Notes: a model not told the origin generated them from the sequence alone. A DNA stretch of 64,000 nt from Mucilaginibacter frigoritolerans (GCF_007830615.1 NZ_VLLI01000001.1:372001-436000); one strand, 5' to 3'; counted from the first letter of the stretch, positions 1 to 8,417 are shown. A program made the numbers and translations.

Positions 1-1213
1 CGGTATTAATGGTGAAATTATGATCGCTTATCAGTTTTGTGTTCTCACAGCAGTCATGCACTAAATCGGCAAGGTTAAAAAGGGTTTTGTTCAGGCCCAA
101 TTGTCCTTGCTGAATTTTGGTTACATTGAGCAAATCATCAAGAAGGTGTACCAGCTTATTTAAATTATTACTGGCCTTATTAACAAACAAAGGGATTTTT
201 TCTGGACTCGAGTTAGTTTTGATCAGCTTTTGCAGTATCTGCATAGAAGCACTCAGTGAAGTTATAGGTGTTTTTAACTCGTGACTAGCTACACTTATGA
301 ATTCATCTTTTCGTTGCTGTAATTTATATTCTTCGGTAACATCCAGCAAAATACCGCTAAAACGGTAGGCAATCCCTTCAGCATCGAACCGGGCTTTGCT
401 GATGGCTTCAACAACCCTCCGGCTTTTGTTTACGGGATTTTCGATGGTGTAGATAACGCTATAATTACCATCAGATCCTTTTTCAATTGCTTTTTGTATG
501 GTGGCAATAACACGTTCTTTATCTTCATCAACAATAACATCAATTGCGGTATCGAAGTCTATTTCATCTTCTAAAGGTAAGCCAAACCATAATTTTAAAC
601 GATCGTTACTAATAAAATGATTGGTTATCGGATTTAAATCCCAGGTACCCAAGTCAGCTGCTTCTATGGCAAACTCAAGCTCTCTTTTTGCTTCCTGTAT
701 TATATTATAGGTTTGTACCTTGTTAGTAGTTTCATTACAAATAACCAGTACACCGGCTATTTTTCCGGTTTCATCTTTAACAGGGCTGTAGCTGAATGTC
801 CAGTAAACATCCTCTAATCTTTTATTTCGATAAATAGGGATAAGTTGATCCTCGCTCCATGTTGGCTCCCCGGTTAAAAGTACCTGGTCTATTAATGGTT
901 TAATAATTGGCCATATTTCTTTCCAGCAGTCTTCACCGCGCTGACCAAGTGCCTTTGGATGTTTGCCATTATTGCCCAGGCTGGGGCGATAGGCATCGTT
1001 GTAAAATTGAATAAGATCCTCACCCCACCAGATAAACATCGGGAATCTTGAATTAAGCATGATGCTTATGGTGGTCAGTAGACTCTGCGACCACCCTTCA
1101 GGGCTTCCTAAAATAGTTTTTGACCAGTCGAATTCCCTTGTCAGCCTTCCCATTTCACCGCCGCCTTCTAAATATTGTTGATATGCTATTGATGGTGAAT
1201 AATTTGATGTCAT
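1..1213 (-). CDS. PAS-domain sensor histidine kinase, 3' end outside the window
   Basis: Reading leftwards from an ATG at 1213, about 404 codons are open to the window edge. The N-terminal half resembles the double-PAS sensors common in Bacteroidota (WGEDLIQFYNDAYRPS region, then a second PAS ending in a GILLDVTEEYK-like linker). The HisKA H-box SVASHELKTP follows, with the phospho-accepting histidine at residue 311. The ATPase domain is expected beyond base 1 and cannot be checked. No transmembrane segment is visible, so a cytosolic sensor is likely. No response regulator is adjacent within the window. The ligand is unknown. Confidence 0.88.
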   Translation of the reverse strand, partial: MTSNYSPSIAYQQYLEGGGEMGRLTREFDWSKTILGSPEGWSQSLLTTISIMLNSRFPMFIWWGEDLIQFYNDAYRPSLGNNGKHPKALGQRGEDCWKEIWPIIKPLIDQVLLTGEPTWSEDQLIPIYRNKRLEDVYWTFSYSPVKDETGKIAGVLVICNETTNKVQTYNIIQEAKRELEFAIEAADLGTWDLNPITNHFISNDRLKLWFGLPLEDEIDFDTAIDVIVDEDKERVIATIQKAIEKGSDGNYSVIYTIENPVNKSRRVVEAISKARFDAEGIAYRFSGILLDVTEEYKLQQRKDEFISVASHELKTPITSLSASMQILQKLIKTNSSPEKIPLFVNKASNNLNKLVHLLDDLLNVTKIQQGQLGLNKTLFNLADLVHDCCENTKLISDHNFTINT

Positions 1214-1367
1214 GTAAGGTAGAGAATATGTTTTTTATTAAAGGGTAAATATAATTATTGCAACAACGTTTTTTTAATAATAAAGTTTTGGCCAAAAAGA
1301 GCTTTAAGGAATAGAATTAGTGACTAAAGTAATAAATCAATCCGAGAAATCTATTTTTAAATTATCT

Positions 1368-1397
1368 TTCATATTAAAAACTAATTACTTACCTTTG
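1368..1397 (+). promoter_or_regulatory. Putative Bacteroidota promoter of rpsU
   Basis: A full -7 box TACCTTTG (1390-1397, consensus TAnnTTTG) lies 18 bp after a degenerate -33 box TTTC (1368-1371). Transcription would start near 1404, giving a leader of about 22 nt made up mostly of the Shine-Dalgarno region. Inferred from consensus only. Confidence 0.5.
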
Positions 1398-1405
1398 CCT
1401 TCCCT

Positions 1406-1415
1406 GAAAGGAGGT
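1406..1415 (+). promoter_or_regulatory. Strong Shine-Dalgarno site of rpsU
   Basis: GAAAGGAGGT lies 10 nt before the ATG and is an almost complete complement of the 16S 3' tail. Most genes in this window have no such site. In Bacteroidia the anti-SD tail is known to be sequestered on the ribosome in a pocket that includes S21, and rpsU keeps a strong SD as an autoregulatory device. The sequence fits that model. Confidence 0.8.
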
Positions 1416-1425
1416 ATTTGGAATT

Positions 1426-1620
1426 ATGATCATTATCAACGTAAAAGACGGCGAATCATTAGATAAAGCATTGAAACGCTTCAAAAAGAAATTTGAAAAA
1501 ACAGGAGTTTTAAGAGAGCTTCGTAGTCGCCAGGCATTTGAAAAAAAATCTGTTACCCGCCGTCACGTGGTGAAACATGCCATCTACAAACAGAATATGA
1601 ACTTAGAAACAACTGTTTAA
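1426..1620 (+). CDS. rpsU: Small ribosomal subunit protein bS21
   Basis: A 64-aa basic protein starting MIIINVKDGESLDKALKRF, typical of S21, a 30S protein near the 3' end of 16S rRNA. Length is normal for Bacteroidota. It is preceded by a strong Shine-Dalgarno site and probably has its own promoter with a very short leader. It is followed by the xerC-like gene and hpf, an order that I recall as common in Sphingobacteriaceae. Expected control is negative autoregulation: ribosomes lacking S21 expose the anti-SD and translate rpsU preferentially. Confidence 0.95.
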   Translation: MIIINVKDGESLDKALKRFKKKFEKTGVLRELRSRQAFEKKSVTRRHVVKHAIYKQNMNLETTV

Positions 1621-1704
1621 TTCTTGTTAAAAGAATTTTAAGTTTTTCTACCAATATATCAAAACTATTTGTACATTCATCTTTGGAGTGTGCAAGTAGT
1701 TTTT

Positions 1705-2616
1705 ATGTTTTCAGAGCGATTTATCCGGTATATTAAATTCGAGAAAAGGTATTCCCCGCATACCGTATTGGCCTATCAATCAGACCTCGATCAGTTTTTT
1801 AACTTCCTAAATAATCCTGATAAAAAGGTACCTGCTCCTGAGGCGGTAATTACTCATCCTTCACAAATAACGCACCATCATATCCGTAACTGGATGGTTG
1901 AAATGATGGGAGATCAAATCCTGGCGCGTTCCATTAACCGTAAGATAGCTACGCTGCGTAAATATTTTAAATTTATGCTGCAGGAAGGCGTGATAGAAAT
2001 TAATCCTGCGTCAAAAATTACTACGCCTAAAATCCCTAAAAACTTACCGGTTATAGTGGAAGACACCCGCTTAACAGCAATGCTGGATGAAAATATAGTT
2101 TTCAGCAAAGATTTTGCAGGCCTACGCGACAAGTTGGTTATGGAAATGCTTTTTGGTACAGGGATGCGCCTTTCAGAATTACTTGGTGTAAAAGAAACCG
2201 ATATAAATGCCTATGAAGGTACCGTTAAGGTTTTAGGCAAGCGCAATAAAGAAAGAATCATCCCGGTTAATAATGAATTGAAGCTTTTACTGTCAGAATA
2301 CCTGGAGTTAAAGAAAAATCAAAATTTTGGCAACAATTCCTTAATATTGATCGTTACAGATAAAGGAGCAGATGCATACAGCAAGCTTATCTATTTAATA
2401 GTGCAGAAATATCTTTCTTACATATCAACCCAAAATAAAAAAAGCCCGCACGTGCTGCGGCACACCTTTGCAACAAGCTTATTAAACCGCGGCGCCGACC
2501 TTAACGCCATTAAAGAACTTTTGGGCCATGCAAATCTTAGCGCAACCCAAATTTATACGCACAATTCAGTTGAGAGATTAAAGTCTATTTACAAACAAGC
2601 CCATCCAAAGGCATAA
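1705..2616 (+). CDS. xerC: XerC/XerD-type tyrosine recombinase
   Basis: 303 aa from the ATG at 1705. A reading from an upstream TTG (1669) adds 12 residues unlike the family and was not chosen. The N-terminal SAM-like core-binding domain (about residues 1-95) is followed by the catalytic domain with all active-site residues: R155 (GMRLSE), K179, H249 and R252 (HVLRH), H275 (LLGHANL) and nucleophile Y284 (YTH). Such enzymes resolve chromosome dimers at dif; no dif-like site was recognised here. The chromosomal setting between rpsU and hpf favours the housekeeping Xer enzyme over a mobile-element integrase. Whether it is XerC or XerD cannot be decided from sequence alone. Confidence 0.9.
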   Translation: MFSERFIRYIKFEKRYSPHTVLAYQSDLDQFFNFLNNPDKKVPAPEAVITHPSQITHHHIRNWMVEMMGDQILARSINRKIATLRKYFKFMLQEGVIEINPASKITTPKIPKNLPVIVEDTRLTAMLDENIVFSKDFAGLRDKLVMEMLFGTGMRLSELLGVKETDINAYEGTVKVLGKRNKERIIPVNNELKLLLSEYLELKKNQNFGNNSLILIVTDKGADAYSKLIYLIVQKYLSYISTQNKKSPHVLRHTFATSLLNRGADLNAIKELLGHANLSATQIYTHNSVERLKSIYKQAHPKA

Positions 2617-2624
2617 AAAGGAGG
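2617..2624 (+). promoter_or_regulatory. Strong Shine-Dalgarno site of hpf
   Basis: AAAGGAGG begins directly after the xerC stop codon and ends 4 nt before the hpf ATG, a rather short spacing. It is the second strong SD in 1.3 kb, again on a ribosome-associated gene. Confidence 0.75.
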
Positions 2625-2628
2625 AATC

Positions 2629-2976
2629 ATGAAAATTACAGTGCAATCTATTCGTTTTAATGCAGACAGAAAATTATTGGATTTTATCCAGAAAAAAGCT
2701 GATAAGCTTGATACCTTCTACGATCACATTATTAGTGGGGAGGTATATTTAAAGCTCGAAAATGTGGAAGACGAAGCCAATAAAATAACGGAGATTAAGC
2801 TGATGTTGCCGGGCAATCAGATTTTTGCTAAAGAAAAATGTAAATCTTTTGAAGAGGCTACAGACTTGGCAATTGAAAGCCTTCGCAAACAAATTGAAAA
2901 ACACAAACAGAAGAAAACCATTGCTGCTGAGGCTGTTAAAAAGGCCGTTTTACTATCAACAGCCGATGAATTTTAA
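2629..2976 (+). CDS. hpf: Ribosome hibernation promoting factor, short form (HPF/RaiA)
   Basis: 115 aa with the RaiA/HPF fold signature: MKITVQSIRFNADRKLLDFI at the start and the C-terminal helix SFEEATDLAIESLRKQIEKH. It lacks the C-terminal dimerisation domain of long HPF, so it is the short form that binds the 30S decoding centre in stationary phase. It lies 12 nt after xerC, so it may be cotranscribed with it, and has its own strong SD. A strong terminator (3001-3037) ends the unit. Identification rests on family resemblance. Confidence 0.92.
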   Translation: MKITVQSIRFNADRKLLDFIQKKADKLDTFYDHIISGEVYLKLENVEDEANKITEIKLMLPGNQIFAKEKCKSFEEATDLAIESLRKQIEKHKQKKTIAAEAVKKAVLLSTADEF

Positions 2977-3000
2977 ATAAAATTCTCATTAAATATTTTC

Positions 3001-3037
3001 AAAAATCGGTGGGTTTTAAGCCCACCGATTTTTTTTT
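3001..3037 (+). terminator. Intrinsic terminator after hpf
   Basis: A perfect 13-bp stem, AAAAATCGGTGGG (3001-3013) with its complement (3021-3033), a 7-nt loop and a run of nine T (3029-3037). It ends the rpsU-xerC-hpf unit ahead of the tRNA promoter. Confidence 0.93.
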
Positions 3038-3046
3038 AAAATAAAT

Positions 3047-3076
3047 TTTGCTGAGGATTTAAAATGTGTAAATTTG
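3047..3076 (+). promoter_or_regulatory. Bacteroidota consensus promoter of the tRNA-tuf operon
   Basis: TTTG (3047-3050), an 18-bp spacer and TAAATTTG (3069-3076) match the -33/-7 consensus (TTTG, TAnnTTTG) of the Bacteroidota primary sigma factor. Predicted start is near 3083, about 130 nt before the first tRNA. It lies immediately after the hpf terminator, as expected for a new operon. Confidence 0.75.
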
Positions 3077-3212
3077 CAATCCCTTTCGGAGAGGTACTAT
3101 ACGAAGCCTCGGTAACAAAAGGGATGGTTCTTTAAAATAAAATACAGCCTTATTAATTAGCCTGTAGTATTTGCTCAGATTTGTTGGGAAGGTACCATAG
3201 ATAATAAAATAA

Positions 3213-3285
<73 letters not shown>

Positions 3286-3287
3286 CT

Positions 3288-3347
3288 GTTAATTTCGGAA
3301 TTGTAATGTTTAGCTTCAACTTTGGACATTGCGAAACCGAAATCAAC
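3288..3347 (+). repeat. Imperfect inverted repeat between tRNA-Thr and tRNA-Tyr
   Basis: Arms 3288-3314 and 3321-3347 pair over about 23 of 27 positions counting G-U pairs, with cores ATTTCGG/CCGAAAT and AATGT/ACATT. The folded RNA would be a long hairpin between two tRNAs, perhaps a processing signal. Similar arms recur at 5907-6009. Confidence 0.65.
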
Positions 3348-3351
3348 AAAT

Positions 3352-3435
3352 GGGGGGATACCAGAGCGGTCAAATGGGACGGACTGTAAATCCGTTGCTT
3401 CGGCTACGAAGGTTCGAATCCTTCTCCCCCCACCA
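3352..3435 (+). tRNA. tRNA-Tyr (anticodon GTA)
   Basis: Type II tRNA with long variable arm: acceptor GGGGGGA/TCCCCCC, anticodon stem ACGGA/TCCGT with loop CTGTAAA (anticodon GTA), TTCGAAT T-loop. The CCA tail is encoded at 3433-3435, unlike its neighbours. Confidence 0.97.
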
Positions 3436-3436
3436 A

Positions 3437-3505
3437 TTAGTTGGCAGTTATCGGTTGTCGGTTTGTAGTAAATAGCTACAAACTGATTGCAGGTAACTGC
3501 TAACT
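3437..3505 (+). repeat. Imperfect inverted repeat between tRNA-Tyr and tRNA-Gly
   Basis: Left arm 3437-3468 and right arm 3476-3505 are complementary over most of their length (TTAGTTGGCAGTTA against TAACTGCTAACTTAA, and GTTTGTAG against CTACAAAC). It fills nearly the whole tRNA spacer and would fold into a long RNA hairpin. Confidence 0.7.
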
Positions 3506-3513
3506 TAATAAAA

Positions 3514-3586
3514 GCGGAAGTAGCTCAGTTGGTAGAGCGATAGCCTTCCAAGCTATAGGTCGCGAGTTCGAACCTCGTCTTCCGCT
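3514..3586 (+). tRNA. tRNA-Gly (anticodon TCC)
   Basis: Acceptor GCGGAAG/CTTCCGC, D-arm AGCTCAGTTGGTAGAGC, anticodon stem ATAGC/GCTAT with loop CTTCCAA (anticodon TCC, reads GGA), TTCGAAC T-loop. CCA is not encoded. Confidence 0.97.
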
Positions 3587-3664
3587 CAGTTACAGTTGGC
3601 GGTGTGCAGTGAGAGTTTGCAGATAAGGTTTTAACTGCAACTGGAACTAAGAACTGGAAACTAA
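3587..3664 (+). repeat. Degenerate inverted repeat between tRNA-Gly and tRNA-Thr
   Basis: The spacer contains GCAGT/AGTTTGCAG-type motifs on the left and their approximate complements (AACTGCAACTGG, GAACTGG) on the right, the same word family as the repeat at 3437-3505. Pairing is weaker, with GTTTGCAG against CTGCAAC as the best stem. Confidence 0.45.
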
Positions 3665-3670
3665 AAATTA

Positions 3671-3742
<72 letters not shown>

Positions 3743-3801
3743 CACATAGGAAATAGAAGAATTTAAAGTATAAATTAACCTACAATAATTAAATATAAAT
3801 C

Positions 3802-4989
3802 ATGGCAAAAGAAAAGTTTGACCGCAGCAAGCCGCACTTAAACATCGGTACAATCGGTCACGTTGACCACGGTAAAACAACCCTTACCGCAGCTATTACT
3901 AAAGTATTGGCTGATAAAGGTTTCTCAGAAGCTCGTTCTTTCGATTCAATCGATTCGGCTCCTGAAGAAAAAGAGCGTGGTATTACTATTAATACAGCAC
4001 ACGTTGAGTATTCAACTGCTACACGTCATTACGCACACGTTGACTGTCCGGGTCACGCTGACTATGTGAAAAACATGGTTACTGGTGCTGCACAAATGGA
4101 CGGTGCAATTATAGTTGTTGCTGCTACTGACGGTCCTATGCCTCAAACACGTGAACACATCTTGTTAGCCCGCCAGGTTGGAGTGCCTTCATTGGTTGTG
4201 TTTATGAATAAAGTTGATATGGTTGATGATCCGGAATTGTTGGAATTAGTTGAAATGGAAATTCGTGAATTATTATCATTCTACGAATACCCAGGTGATG
4301 ATATTCCTGTAATTCAAGGTTCAGCTCTTGGTGGCTTAAATGCTGATCCAAAATGGGTTGAAAAAATCATGGAATTAATGGATGCAGTTGATGCACACAT
4401 TCCAATTCCTCCACGTTTAACTGATTTACCTTTCTTGATGCCTGTTGAAGACGTATTTTCGATCACTGGTCGTGGTACTGTAGCAACTGGTCGTATTGAG
4501 CGTGGTGTAATTAACTCAGGTGAGCAAGTTGACATCCTTGGTATGGGTGCTGAAAACTTAAAATCAACTGTAACTGGTGTTGAGATGTTCCGTAAGATCC
4601 TTGATAGAGGTGAAGCTGGTGACAACGTAGGTTTATTGTTACGTGGTATTGAAAAAACTGATATCCGTCGTGGTATGGTTATTTGCAAACCAGGTTCAGT
4701 AACTCCTCACACAGATTTTAAAGCAGAAGTTTACGTATTGTCAAAAGCAGAAGGTGGTCGTCACACTCCATTCTTCAATAAATACCGTCCGCAATTCTAT
4801 TTCCGTACAACAGACGTTACAGGTGAAATCACCTTAGCTGAAGGCGTAGAAATGGTTATGCCTGGTGATAACGTTACCATCACTGTAAAGCTGATCAACG
4901 CTATCGCAATGGAAAGAGGCTTACGTTTCGCTATCCGTGAAGGTGGTAGAACAGTAGGTGCTGGTCAGGTAACTGAAATTTTGAAATAA
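3802..4989 (+). CDS. tuf: Elongation factor Tu
   Basis: 395 aa, normal length. The GTPase P-loop GHVDHGKT is near residues 19-26, switch [10 protein letters not shown] near 81-88 and NKVD near 136, followed by beta-barrel domains 2 and 3. It carries aminoacyl-tRNA to the ribosome. Placed in a tRNA-tuf-tRNA(Trp)-secE-nusG order shared by many Bacteria. No SD is visible, as is usual here. Transcription probably comes from the promoter at 3047-3076, which would make tRNAs and EF-Tu from one precursor. Codons are biased as expected for a highly expressed gene. Confidence 0.99.
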   Translation: MAKEKFDRSKPHLNIGTIGHVDHGKTTLTAAITKVLADKGFSEARSFDSIDSAPEEKERGITINTAHVEYSTATRHYAHVDCPGHADYVKNMVTGAAQMDGAIIVVAATDGPMPQTREHILLARQVGVPSLVVFMNKVDMVDDPELLELVEMEIRELLSFYEYPGDDIPVIQGSALGGLNADPKWVEKIMELMDAVDAHIPIPPRLTDLPFLMPVEDVFSITGRGTVATGRIERGVINSGEQVDILGMGAENLKSTVTGVEMFRKILDRGEAGDNVGLLLRGIEKTDIRRGMVICKPGSVTPHTDFKAEVYVLSKAEGGRHTPFFNKYRPQFYFRTTDVTGEITLAEGVEMVMPGDNVTITVKLINAIAMERGLRFAIREGGRTVGAGQVTEILK

Positions 4990-5011
4990 AAATTTCAAAA
5001 AGGTTAATTAG

Positions 5012-5048
5012 AAACATAAGTCTGCCGGTTAAAAGCGGGCTTATGTTT
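5012..5048 (+). terminator. Hairpin after tuf, possible partial terminator
   Basis: AAACATAAGTCTGC (5012-5025) pairs with GCGGGCTTATGTTT (5035-5048) over 14 bp with two G-U pairs and a 9-nt loop. Only a short T-rich tail follows (TTTTCTTAG), so it may reduce rather than stop readthrough into tRNA-Trp, secE and nusG. Confidence 0.6.
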
Positions 5049-5063
5049 TCTTAGTTATAGTAA

Positions 5064-5134
5064 ACGGGAATAGTTCAACGGTAGAATAGAGGTCTCCAAA
5101 ACCTTTGATCAGGGTTCGAATCCTTGTTCCCGTG
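5064..5134 (+). tRNA. tRNA-Trp (anticodon CCA)
   Basis: Acceptor ACGGGAA/TTCCCGT, D-arm TAGTTCAACGGTAGAATA, anticodon stem GAGGT/ACCTT with loop CTCCAAA (anticodon CCA), TTCGAAT T-loop. CCA tail not encoded. Placement between tuf and secE is the usual one. Confidence 0.97.
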
Positions 5135-5152
5135 CAAATAGTAAATATCAAA

Positions 5153-5347
5153 ATGGCTAAAGTATCGGAGTATATTAAAGAGTCTTATATAGAGTTAACC
5201 CAAAAAGTTACCTGGCCAACCTGGACTGAACTAGTAAATAGTGCTGTTTTGGTGCTGGTAGCCGCGTTTATTATTGCATTGGTAATACTGGTAATGGATC
5301 AAAGCATAAATTTCGTGCTTAAGCAATTTTATACTTCGCTAACCTAA
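5153..5347 (+). CDS. secE: Preprotein translocase subunit SecE
   Basis: 64 aa from the ATG at 5153 (MAKVSEYIKESY). An in-frame upstream start would lie inside tRNA-Trp and is rejected. The conserved KVTWPTW amphipathic segment (about residues 18-24) precedes one membrane helix (about 30-52), the single-span SecE form. It clamps SecY in the inner-membrane Sec channel. It lies 18 bp after tRNA-Trp and 15 bp before nusG, the usual pairing. Confidence 0.95.
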   Translation: MAKVSEYIKESYIELTQKVTWPTWTELVNSAVLVLVAAFIIALVILVMDQSINFVLKQFYTSLT

Positions 5348-5362
5348 TTGGATAACAGAACG

Positions 5363-5905
5363 ATGAGTGATCAATTAAAATGGTATGTGGTTAGAGCTAT
5401 TAGCGGCAAAGAAAAAAAGGTAAAACAATATATTGACGCTGAAATTAATCGTTTAGGTATTACGCATTTGGTACCTCAGGTATTAATACCTACAGAAAAG
5501 TACTATCAGATGCGTGATGGGAAGAAAATTGCTAAAGAACGCAATTTTTTTCCTGGTTACGTATTAATGGAAGCTTCACTTGATGCCGAAATTGAGCATA
5601 TTATCAAAAATATAAATAGCGTTATAGGCTTTTTAGGTGATAAAACAGGTAATGCTATTCCTTTGCGCCAGGCGGAAGTTAACCGTATTTTAGGTAAGGT
5701 TGATGAAATGAGCGCGCAGGGTGAAACTATGAATGTTCCTTATTATGTAGGTGAGGGTGTAAAAGTGATGGATGGACCTTTCAACGGATTTAGCGGGGTA
5801 ATTGAAGAGGTTAATGAGGAAAAGAAAAAATTAAAAGTAATGGTAAAGATATTCGGTCGTCGTACACCGCTCGAATTAAATTACATGCAGGTAGAGAAAG
5901 AATAA
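5363..5905 (+). CDS. nusG: Transcription termination/antitermination factor NusG
   Basis: 180 aa from the ATG at 5363 ([20 protein letters not shown]). A TTG at 5348, adjacent to the secE stop, would add five residues and is less likely. The N-terminal NGN domain (about 5-115) binds RNA polymerase; the C-terminal KOW domain carries [18 protein letters not shown] (about 131-148). This is the housekeeping NusG next to secE and rplK, not a capsule-specific UpxY-type paralogue. Confidence 0.96.
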   Translation: MSDQLKWYVVRAISGKEKKVKQYIDAEINRLGITHLVPQVLIPTEKYYQMRDGKKIAKERNFFPGYVLMEASLDAEIEHIIKNINSVIGFLGDKTGNAIPLRQAEVNRILGKVDEMSAQGETMNVPYYVGEGVKVMDGPFNGFSGVIEEVNEEKKKLKVMVKIFGRRTPLELNYMQVEKE

Positions 5906-5906
5906 T

Positions 5907-6009
5907 CGAAATTTCGGAATCGGATTTTCGATTTTGAAGTTTAAAAAATATTAGGTTTTGTTTATAGAATGTTAAATCCGAAATGGAACATTCGAAATCC
6001 GAAATCAAC
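5907..6009 (+). repeat. Imperfect inverted repeat between nusG and rplK
   Basis: The left part (5907-5936) has ATTTCGG, CGGATTTTCG and related words; the right part (5968-6009) has AATCCGAAAT twice and ends CCGAAATCAAC. Complementary cores match those at 3288-3347, so both belong to the same loose repeat family. A long RNA hairpin between nusG and rplK is likely. Confidence 0.55.
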
Positions 6010-6072
6010 ACGAGCTTAAATGTTACTTAGCTTCCACTTACTAACATTGAGTTATAATTTAAATAAATAAAA

Positions 6073-6513
6073 ATGGCAAAAGAAGTCGGTGCGATGGTGA
6101 AACTGCAGGTAAAGGGCGGCGCTGCAAATCCATCTCCTCCAATTGGCCCAGCATTGGGTGCAAAAGGGGTGAACATTATGGAATTTTGCAAGCAGTTCAA
6201 TGCACGTACCCAGGATAAACCTGGTAAAGTGCTTCCGGTAGTTATTACTGTTTATGTCGACAAGTCATTCGATTTTATCATCAAAACTCCACCGGTTGCA
6301 ATCCAATTATTGGAAGCAACAGGTTTAAAGAGTGGTTCGGCTGAACCTAACCGTAAAAAGGTAGCCAGTGTAAACTGGGGCCAGGTTGAGACTATAGCCA
6401 AAGATAAAATGACTGATTTGAATGCATTCACAGTAGAATCAGCCATGAAAATGGTGGCAGGAACTGCCCGCAGTATGGGGATAACCGTATCAGGTACGGC
6501 ACCCTGGAATTAA
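6073..6513 (+). CDS. rplK: Large ribosomal subunit protein uL11
   Basis: 146 aa. The N-terminal domain contains [20 protein letters not shown] and the C-terminal RNA-binding domain ends in [15 protein letters not shown], both diagnostic. L11 forms the GTPase-associated centre with 23S rRNA and L10/L12. First gene of rplKAJL; 27 bp separate it from rplA. The 167-bp gap after nusG is filled by the inverted repeat. Confidence 0.98.
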   Translation: MAKEVGAMVKLQVKGGAANPSPPIGPALGAKGVNIMEFCKQFNARTQDKPGKVLPVVITVYVDKSFDFIIKTPPVAIQLLEATGLKSGSAEPNRKKVASVNWGQVETIAKDKMTDLNAFTVESAMKMVAGTARSMGITVSGTAPWN

Positions 6514-6540
6514 TTAATTTATACAAATCAGTTTAAGACA

Positions 6541-7239
6541 GTGGCTAGATTAACAAAAAATCAAAAAGTGGCACTCTCCAAAATTGAGGTAAATAAAGCG
6601 TATTCTTTACAGGATGCGTCATCTTTGGTAAAAGATATCACTATCTCCAAATTTGATTCATCAGTTGATATTGATGTTCGTTTAGGTGTTGACCCACGTA
6701 AAGCCAATCAAATGGTGCGTGGTATCGCTACTTTACCTCATGGTACCGGTAAAACTGTACGTGTATTAGTTCTTTGTACTCCTGATAAGGAACAAGAAGC
6801 TAAAGATGCAGGTGCAGATTTTGTAGGTTTGGATGATTATATTGCCAAAATTGAAGGTGGATGGACTGATGTTGATATTATCATTACCATGCCTAGTGTT
6901 ATGGCTAAAGTAGGTCGTTTGGGTCGTATTCTCGGTCCGCGTAACCTTATGCCTAATCCTAAATCAGGAACAGTAACTACCGAAGTTGGTAAAGCTGTAA
7001 CTGAGGTAAAAGGTGGTAAAATCGACTTCAAGGTTGATAAAACCGGTATTATCCATACTTCAATAGGAAAAGTATCTTTCCCTGCTGAAAAAATTTATGA
7101 AAATGCTTTGGAAGTATTGCAAATCATTTCAAAATTGAAACCTTCAGCAGCAAAAGGAACATATTTCAAGAGTATTCATATCTCTTCAACTATGTCACCT
7201 GGAATTGAAATTGAAACTAAAACAGTAGCGGGGATCTAA
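6541..7239 (+). CDS. rplA: Large ribosomal subunit protein uL1
   Basis: 232 aa, started by GTG at 6541. The conserved segment [20 protein letters not shown] lies at about residues 122-141. L1 forms the mobile stalk at the E site and in many bacteria represses its own operon by binding mRNA; no L1 site was identified here. rplJ starts 3 nt after its stop, so translational coupling is likely. Confidence 0.98.
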   Translation: MARLTKNQKVALSKIEVNKAYSLQDASSLVKDITISKFDSSVDIDVRLGVDPRKANQMVRGIATLPHGTGKTVRVLVLCTPDKEQEAKDAGADFVGLDDYIAKIEGGWTDVDIIITMPSVMAKVGRLGRILGPRNLMPNPKSGTVTTEVGKAVTEVKGGKIDFKVDKTGIIHTSIGKVSFPAEKIYENALEVLQIISKLKPSAAKGTYFKSIHISSTMSPGIEIETKTVAGI

Positions 7240-7242
7240 ATC

Positions 7243-7761
7243 ATGAATAAAGAAGAAAAACACGAATTAGTAATCGCCCTTACTGAACAAATGAAAGAGT
7301 ATGGTAATTTTTATATTACCGATACTTCTGATTTGACAGTAGCAAAAATCAATAACATCCGTCGTAAATGTTTCGAAAGCGACATTACGATGCAGGTAGC
7401 AAAAAACAGCTTGATTAAAAAAGCTATGGAAGCTGCCGGTGGCGATTATACGCCTATTTATGATGTACTTAAAGGTTCATCATCAATCCTTTTCTCAAAA
7501 TCAAGCACTGCTCCGGCAAAATTGATCAAACAGTTAAGGAAACAAGGCGAGAAACCGATTTTAAAGGCTGCTTACATTGATTCAGCTATTTTCATCGGCG
7601 ATAATCAGTTAGATACTTTGATCAACTTAAAATCAAAAGAGCAACTGATTGGCGAGATCATCGGATTATTACAATCACCAGCGAAAAACGTTATTTCTGC
7701 ATTACAATCAGGCGGAAACATCATTGCAGGTGTTGTAAAAACATTACAGGAAAGAGGTTAA
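7243..7761 (+). CDS. rplJ: Large ribosomal subunit protein uL10
   Basis: 172 aa (MNKEEKHELVIALTEQMKEY). Has the globular rRNA-binding domain (VAKNSLIKKAME at about 46-57) and the C-terminal helix that anchors L7/L12 dimers. It starts only 3 nt after rplA, so there is no room for a classical long L10 leader directly before it. rplL follows after 59 bp. Confidence 0.97.
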   Translation: MNKEEKHELVIALTEQMKEYGNFYITDTSDLTVAKINNIRRKCFESDITMQVAKNSLIKKAMEAAGGDYTPIYDVLKGSSSILFSKSSTAPAKLIKQLRKQGEKPILKAAYIDSAIFIGDNQLDTLINLKSKEQLIGEIIGLLQSPAKNVISALQSGGNIIAGVVKTLQERG

Positions 7762-7820
7762 TCGAACACCTGAAAGTTTCGGAATTTAAAACAAAGCATT
7801 AAAAGAAAATTTAAAATAAA

Positions 7821-8204
7821 ATGGCGGATTTAAAAGCGTTTGCTGAACAGTTGGTAAACTTAACAGTAAAAGAAGTAAACGAATTAGCTCAAATCTTAAA
7901 AGATGAGTATGGTATTGAGCCTGCTGCTGCAGCTGTTGCTGTTGCTGCTGCTCCTGCAGGTGGCGATGACGCTCCTGCTGCTGAAGCAGCACAAACTGCA
8001 TTTGACGTTATCCTGAAAGAAGCAGGTGGCGCTAAATTAGCAGTTGTTAAATTAGTAAAAGACTTAACCGGCCTTGGCTTGAAAGAAGCTAAAGACTTAG
8101 TTGATGGTGCACCTAAAGAAGTTAAAACTGGTGTAACTAAAGAAGAAGCTGAATCTTTAAAGAAACAATTAGAAGAAGCCGGAGCAGTAGTTGAGGTTAA
8201 ATAA
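7821..8204 (+). CDS. rplL: Large ribosomal subunit protein bL12 (L7/L12)
   Basis: 127 aa. N-terminal dimerisation helices, an alanine-rich hinge (about residues 34-56) and the conserved C-terminal domain with [20 protein letters not shown] and VDGAPKEVK. It recruits translation GTPases to the ribosome. The stop codon is enclosed in a small GGTTAA/TTAACC dyad (8195-8211), and a strong hairpin follows at 8229-8255. Confidence 0.98.
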   Translation: MADLKAFAEQLVNLTVKEVNELAQILKDEYGIEPAAAAVAVAAAPAGGDDAPAAEAAQTAFDVILKEAGGAKLAVVKLVKDLTGLGLKEAKDLVDGAPKEVKTGVTKEEAESLKKQLEEAGAVVEVK

Positions 8205-8228
8205 GTTAACCAACACGAATATAGCATC

Positions 8229-8255
8229 AGACTCCGACCTTTTTGGTCGGGGTCT
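8229..8255 (+). terminator. Hairpin between rplL and rpoB, probable attenuator
   Basis: AGACTCCGACC (8229-8239) pairs with GGTCGGGGTCT (8245-8255) over 11 bp with one G-U, loop TTTTT. No continuous T-run follows. Position matches the rplL-rpoB attenuator known in other bacteria, lowering polymerase relative to ribosomal-protein output. The rest of the 213-bp gap (8262-8400) carries a weak, AGAT-rich imperfect dyad and no gene. Confidence 0.7.
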
Positions 8256-8417
8256 ATTGCTGTTTATATAGTTTAGATTGGAGATTTAGATTTTAGATAT
8301 GGGATTTTAAGCCGTTTATACCATTAGGCATTAAGTTTCAATCTCTTTACTCTCAGAATCTTACATCTCAGTACGCACATCTATCACAGTTTATTAATAA
8401 ACTAAAATTATAATCCC

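Noticed and set aside
1705..2616. Tyrosine recombinase as the integrase of a mobile element
   Set aside because: Family resemblance, the rpsU/hpf neighbours and the absence of attachment repeats or phage genes favour the housekeeping Xer enzyme.
5105..5152. Longer N terminus for SecE
   Set aside because: It would be translated from inside the tRNA-Trp gene; the ATG at 5153 matches the family start.
7240..7242. Search for a classical L10 leader before rplJ
   Set aside because: Only 3 bp separate rplA and rplJ, so no leader of the known type can lie there; one could be hidden in rplA but I cannot show it.
7786..8227. Gln-rich and Ala-rich minus-strand ORFs over rplL
   Set aside because: They are mirrors of the alanine-rich hinge codons of L7/L12 and have no supporting signals.
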